The notes under the pieces were generated by a model. The model saw only the letters and a list, made by a program, of their open reading frames with translations. It searched no databases and had not been told where the DNA came from. A program made the translations under genes and the position numbers. A stretch of 8,763 bases of DNA from an uncultured Spartobacteria bacterium (GTDB taxonomy: Bacteria > Verrucomicrobiota > Verrucomicrobiae > Chthoniobacterales > UBA6821): positions 1-8,763 of the forward strand of contig CAIXGT010000201.1 of NCBI GenBank assembly GCA_903919105.1. Reading direction: 5' to 3'. Shown one piece after another: positions 5,587 to 8,763 of the stretch (the stretch's first letter is position 1; each line of letters starts with the position of its first letter).

Positions 5587-6342
5587 ATGACCAGTTCGGC
5601 AACCCCATCGAAAGCGGCGAAAAAATCCTGTTGTTGCTGTCTTCCTCTTTTTTTGAGTCCAATCGGTCGCAAGTGGATCGTGGCCATCACCGGTATTGTT
5701 CTCGTCCTCTTTGTGATCGGGCATCTCTTGGGCAATCTCTCGATCTTCGTCGGACCGGATGCAATGAATTCCTACGCCGCCTTCCTCAAGAGCACCGGTG
5801 AGATTCTTTGGGTCGTCCGCATCGTCCTACTAGCCTGCGTGGTGCTTCATATCTGGTTCACGATCGCCTTGTGGCGTGAGAATCTCGCCGCACGCCCTCA
5901 GAAGTATGCAGTGAAGAATGACCTCGGCACGACGGTCTATGCACGCCTGATGCGGATCTCTGGTCTCACTGTTCTTGCCTTCGTTCTCTACCATCTGGCT
6001 CAGTTCACCTGGGAGGCCTTTAATCCGGAATATAAGACCTGGGTTGATGATCAAGGACGTCACGATGTCTACCGCATGGTGGTGACCGCCTTTTCATGCC
6101 CCTTTGTGAGTGGTTTCTATATCCTTGCAGTGGGATTGCTCGGGATGCATCTGAGTCACGGAATCGCCAGCCTCTTTCAGACATTGGGGATCACGACCGA
6201 GAAACTGCGTCCGGTTTTTGAAAAAGGAGGTCTCATCATAGCCTGGATCATTTTCCTCGGGTTTGCCTCCATCCCTACGGCCGTTATGTTCGGTCTGGTG
6301 AAGTTGCCTGCCAGCCTCCCAACCTGCCCCTTGTGTCACTAA
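5587..6342 (+). CDS. sdhC: Succinate dehydrogenase/fumarate reductase cytochrome b subunit
   Basis: Membrane anchor of complex II that carries heme b and passes electrons from SdhAB to the quinone pool. The 251-residue protein starts at MTSSATPSKAAKK. The frame is open further upstream, but that extension is Phe-rich and crosses the promoter region, so it was rejected. Five hydrophobic segments are visible (about 29-53, 75-97, 123-145, 168-196, 215-240), as in Bacillus/Wolinella-type (type B) single-subunit anchors. Candidate heme-ligand histidines are His46 (GHLLGN), His88 (VLHIW), His136 (YHLAQF) and His188 or His191 (MHLSHG), enough for two hemes. Two oddities: four consecutive cysteines at 15-18 just before the first helix region, and a C-terminal CPLCH (247-251), which is a CXXCH motif. 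sdhA follows after 22 bases. The coupling to sdhA and sdhB makes the assignment firm. Confidence 0.93.
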   Translation: MTSSATPSKAAKKSCCCCLPLFLSPIGRKWIVAITGIVLVLFVIGHLLGNLSIFVGPDAMNSYAAFLKSTGEILWVVRIVLLACVVLHIWFTIALWRENLAARPQKYAVKNDLGTTVYARLMRISGLTVLAFVLYHLAQFTWEAFNPEYKTWVDDQGRHDVYRMVVTAFSCPFVSGFYILAVGLLGMHLSHGIASLFQTLGITTEKLRPVFEKGGLIIAWIIFLGFASIPTAVMFGLVKLPASLPTCPLCH

Positions 6343-6364
6343 CTGAGCCCCTTACTCCACGACC

Positions 6365-8278
6365 ATGATTCTTGATGCCAAAATACCCGAAGGTCCGATT
6401 GAGAAGAAATGGACCTCGTTCAAGAACAACGCAAAGCTGATCAGCCCTGCTAACAAACGGAAATTTAAGGTTATTGTCGTCGGCACAGGACTCGCCGGTT
6501 CCTCCGCATCCGCTACACTCGCGGAGCTTGGCTATCAGGTGGAGACCTTCTGCTTTCATGATAGTGCCCGTCGCGCGCACTCCATTGCGGCCCAGGGAGG
6601 CATCAATGCTGCCAAGAACTATCAGAACGACGGAGACAGCGTCTGGCGCCTCTTCTACGACACGATCAAGGGTGGTGATTTCCGTGCCCGCGAGGCCAAT
6701 GTCTACCGCCTTGCCGAGGTAAGCGGCAACATCATCGACGAGTGCGTATCCCAAGGCGTTCCCTTTGCCCGCGAATACGGTGGGGAGCTTACGAACCGCT
6801 CCTTCGGTGGTGCCCAGGTTTCCAGAACATTCTATGCGAAAGGGCAAACTGGACAGCAGCTTCTTCTCGGCGCCTACTCCGCGTTGAGCGCGCAGATCGG
6901 TCTCGGCCGCGTCACGATGCATGAGAGCTCCGAGATGCTTGATCTCGTCCTTGTCGATGGCCATGCGAAGGGCATTGTCACCCGGGACCTCATAACCGGC
7001 GAAATCAAGACCCATGCCGCCGACACCGTTCTTCTCTGCACCGGTGGATACAGCAATGTCTACTACCTCTCAACGAATGCACGCGGGTCGAATGTCACCG
7101 CCACCTGGCGCGCCTACAAGCGCGGTGCCGCCTTCGCTAATCCTTGCTACACGCAGATCCACCCGACATGCATCCCGGTAGCTGGAGATTACCAGTCGAA
7201 GTTGACCCTGATGTCCGAGTCGCTCCGCAACGACGGTCGGGTTTGGGTTCCGAAGCAAAAGGGTGACACCCGTCTTCCCCAAGATATCCCCGAGGAAGAG
7301 CGCGATTACTACCTCGAGAGGAAGTACCCCAGTTACGGCAACCTTGCCCCTCGCGACATTGCTTCCCGTAGCGCCAAGGAAGTCTGCGACGAGGGACGCG
7401 GTGTCGGTCCCGGAGGACTCGGTGTCTATCTCGACTTCTCCGCCTCTATTGATCGTCTCGGTGAAAAGACCATCCGCGAGCGCTACGGCAACCTCTTCGA
7501 GATGTATCATAATATCACCGGCGAGAGCGCCTACGAGCGTCCGATGCGCATTTATCCCGCTGTTCACTACACCATGGGCGGACTCTGGGTGGACTATAAT
7601 CTCATGAGCACCATCCCTGGCCTCCATGTGCTGGGAGAGGCGAACTTCTCCGATCATGGAGCCAACCGACTCGGTGCCTCGGCCCTCATGCAGGGGCTTT
7701 CCGACGGCTACTTCGTCATCCCGAATACTCTCGGCGAGTATCTCTCCACCCAGTTTGGCAAGAAAGTCTCCACCGACATGCCTGAGTTTAAGAAAACCGA
7801 GACAGAGGCGCGTGCCCACGTGGAAAAGCTTCTTGCCGTCAAGGGCAACGTGCCGGTTGACGAGTTCCACCGCCAGCTTGGACTCATCATCTGGGACGAG
7901 TGCGGCATGGCCCGCAGCGAGGCCGGTCTGAAGAAGGCAATCGCCGATATTCGTGCCTTGCGTGAGCGTTTCTGGAAAGAAGTCGCCATTCCCGGCACGG
8001 GTGCTGAGCTCAATCAGTCGCTCGAGCGTGCTGGGCGTGTTGCCGACTTTCTGGAGTTCGGCGAGCTTATGTGCATCGATGCCCTGACCCGCGAGGAGTC
8101 TTGCGGCGGTCACTTCCGTATCGAGCACCAGACTCCCGAAGGCGAAGCGCTTCGCCATGACGACAAATTCGCCGAGGTCTACGCCTGGATGTTCCAAGGT
8201 CAGAACAACGATCCGGAACTTGTCAGGGAGCCGCTTCACTACGAGGCCGTCCATCTCGCTACCCGCAGCTACAAGTAA
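6365..8278 (+). CDS. sdhA: Succinate dehydrogenase/fumarate reductase flavoprotein subunit
   Basis: Catalytic subunit of complex II that oxidises succinate to fumarate (or the reverse) on covalently bound FAD at the cytoplasmic face. The protein has 637 residues, typical of type B enzymes. Seen in order: the dinucleotide-binding motif [11 protein letters not shown] (39-49), [12 protein letters not shown] (72-83) with His72 as the expected covalent FAD attachment, [13 protein letters not shown] (227-239), QIHPT (264-268), SESLRNDGR (284-292), PRDIASR (329-335) with the proton-shuttle arginine Arg330, [10 protein letters not shown] (401-410), and [18 protein letters not shown] (424-441). All expected active-site positions are filled. 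The flavoprotein C-terminal helical domain follows (about 480-637). No Shine-Dalgarno precedes the ATG. It is the second gene of the operon, with short 22- and 28-base gaps on either side. Direction of catalysis (succinate dehydrogenase or fumarate reductase) cannot be decided from sequence. Confidence 0.97.
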   Translation: MILDAKIPEGPIEKKWTSFKNNAKLISPANKRKFKVIVVGTGLAGSSASATLAELGYQVETFCFHDSARRAHSIAAQGGINAAKNYQNDGDSVWRLFYDTIKGGDFRAREANVYRLAEVSGNIIDECVSQGVPFAREYGGELTNRSFGGAQVSRTFYAKGQTGQQLLLGAYSALSAQIGLGRVTMHESSEMLDLVLVDGHAKGIVTRDLITGEIKTHAADTVLLCTGGYSNVYYLSTNARGSNVTATWRAYKRGAAFANPCYTQIHPTCIPVAGDYQSKLTLMSESLRNDGRVWVPKQKGDTRLPQDIPEEERDYYLERKYPSYGNLAPRDIASRSAKEVCDEGRGVGPGGLGVYLDFSASIDRLGEKTIRERYGNLFEMYHNITGESAYERPMRIYPAVHYTMGGLWVDYNLMSTIPGLHVLGEANFSDHGANRLGASALMQGLSDGYFVIPNTLGEYLSTQFGKKVSTDMPEFKKTETEARAHVEKLLAVKGNVPVDEFHRQLGLIIWDECGMARSEAGLKKAIADIRALRERFWKEVAIPGTGAELNQSLERAGRVADFLEFGELMCIDALTREESCGGHFRIEHQTPEGEALRHDDKFAEVYAWMFQGQNNDPELVREPLHYEAVHLATRSYK

Positions 8279-8306
8279 TCGCCGATACTCCTAAAGACTT
8301 ACGATC

Positions 8307-8763
8307 ATGAGCACCATGAATTTTCATCTCAGACTCTGGAAGCAGAAGTCTGCCACGGATAAGGGCGAATTCATCAAAATTCACGCTACAGAAATCCCTT
8401 CGGAATGCTCCTTCCTCGAGATGCTCGATATCGTCAACAACCGTCTCACTAGGGAGGGTAAGGAGCCGGTTTCCTTTGCCAGCGATTGTCGCGAGGGAAT
8501 TTGCGGAACATGTCACATGGTCATCAACGGAGTTCCCCAGGGACCCGGTCGCGGAGCCGCCTGTCAGGTCTACATGCGCAAGTTCGAGAATGGGCAGACC
8601 ATCACCGTCGAACCCTTCCGCGTGGGTGCCTTCCCGATCGTGAAGGATCTCGTGGTGAACCGGAGTGCTTACGACCGCATCATTCGCTCCGGCGGATTCA
8701 TCAGTGAGCATACTGGCGGCGCTCCCGATGCCTCGACCTCATTGATTCCAAAGCCCGTGGCCG
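8307..8763 (+). CDS. sdhB: Succinate dehydrogenase/fumarate reductase iron-sulfur subunit (3' end missing)
   Basis: Electron-transfer subunit that links the SdhA flavin to the membrane anchor through three iron-sulfur clusters. The ATG opens 28 bases after sdhA, and 152 codons are present before the window ends. The N-terminal ferredoxin-like domain is complete: the [2Fe-2S] ligands are Cys61, Cys66, Cys69 and Cys86 in SDCREGICGTCHMVING...GAACQ. This is followed by the EPFRVGAFPIVKDLVVNRSAYDRI segment (split: EPFRVGAFPIVK, DLVVNRSAYDRI) that leads to the C-terminal domain. The cysteine motifs for the [4Fe-4S] and [3Fe-4S] clusters lie outside the window. An in-frame Met at codon 4 is an alternative start. 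No Shine-Dalgarno is visible. The gene seems intact as far as it can be read. Confidence 0.95.
   Translation, partial: MSTMNFHLRLWKQKSATDKGEFIKIHATEIPSECSFLEMLDIVNNRLTREGKEPVSFASDCREGICGTCHMVINGVPQGPGRGAACQVYMRKFENGQTITVEPFRVGAFPIVKDLVVNRSAYDRIIRSGGFISEHTGGAPDASTSLIPKPVA

Noticed and set aside
6284..7015. Minus-strand open frame across the sdhC end and sdhA start
   Set aside because: Opposite two real genes, with no family features. A shadow of codon bias.
7070..8254. 394-codon open frame antisense to sdhA
   Set aside because: It lies fully opposite a well-conserved sdhA. High third-position GC in sdhA suppresses stops on the opposite strand. The translation shows no recognisable domain.
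1..8763. CRISPR array, insertion sequence, phage or toxin-antitoxin genes
   Set aside because: No regularly spaced repeats, terminal inverted repeats, transposase/integrase motifs or paired small genes were found on either strand.

Overview
The window looks like chromosomal DNA of a free-living, respiring Gram-negative-type bacterium of moderately high GC. The best guess is the Verrucomicrobiota or a nearby PVC lineage. This rests on the sdhC-sdhA-sdhB order with a five-helix cytochrome b, on the style of the NuoD protein, and on a short membrane protein behind an ECF sigma factor whose N-terminal motif (KRYEQPPEGYYEDF...) resembles verrucomicrobial proteins from memory. No search was possible, so the phylum is an inference. 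There are no insertion sequences, phage genes, CRISPR arrays or clear signs of recent transfer.

Layout. (1) 1-468: the 3' part of a family I inorganic pyrophosphatase gene (+), ending at a strong hairpin terminator (485-522). (2) 642-3143, all minus strand: in transcription order a tRNA with anticodon CAU, a membrane-anchored alpha/beta hydrolase, and a nuoD gene (complex I 49-kDa-type subunit) with no other nuo gene beside it. (3) 3254-5441, all minus strand: in transcription order an ECF sigma factor, a small single-pass membrane protein that is probably its regulator, and a secreted HtrA-like protein with a PDZ domain whose three catalytic residues are all replaced. (4) 5442-5586: a divergent intergenic region with a cluster of GGAAA boxes, including a perfect 12-bp palindrome, and a plausible sigma-70-type promoter. 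(5) 5587-8763, plus strand: the succinate dehydrogenase/fumarate reductase operon, with sdhC, sdhA and a 3'-truncated sdhB.

How the genes fit together. Complex II (sdhCAB) and the complex I subunit NuoD both feed electrons into the quinone pool, and pyrophosphatase pulls biosynthetic reactions forward. The sigma, membrane protein and HtrA-like cluster has the architecture of an envelope-sensing regulon: sigma factor, transmembrane partner and periplasmic PDZ protein. Here the protease module appears dead, so it would act as a sensor or scaffold.

The points most worth a second look are the pseudoprotease in the sigma operon, a CXXCH motif at the extreme C-terminus of SdhC, a run of four cysteines at the SdhC N-terminus, the isolated nuoD, and the lack of recognisable Shine-Dalgarno sequences together with a possibly leaderless sdhC transcript. 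I do not see a wholly new multi-gene system here. The sigma/pseudo-HtrA cassette is the closest candidate.
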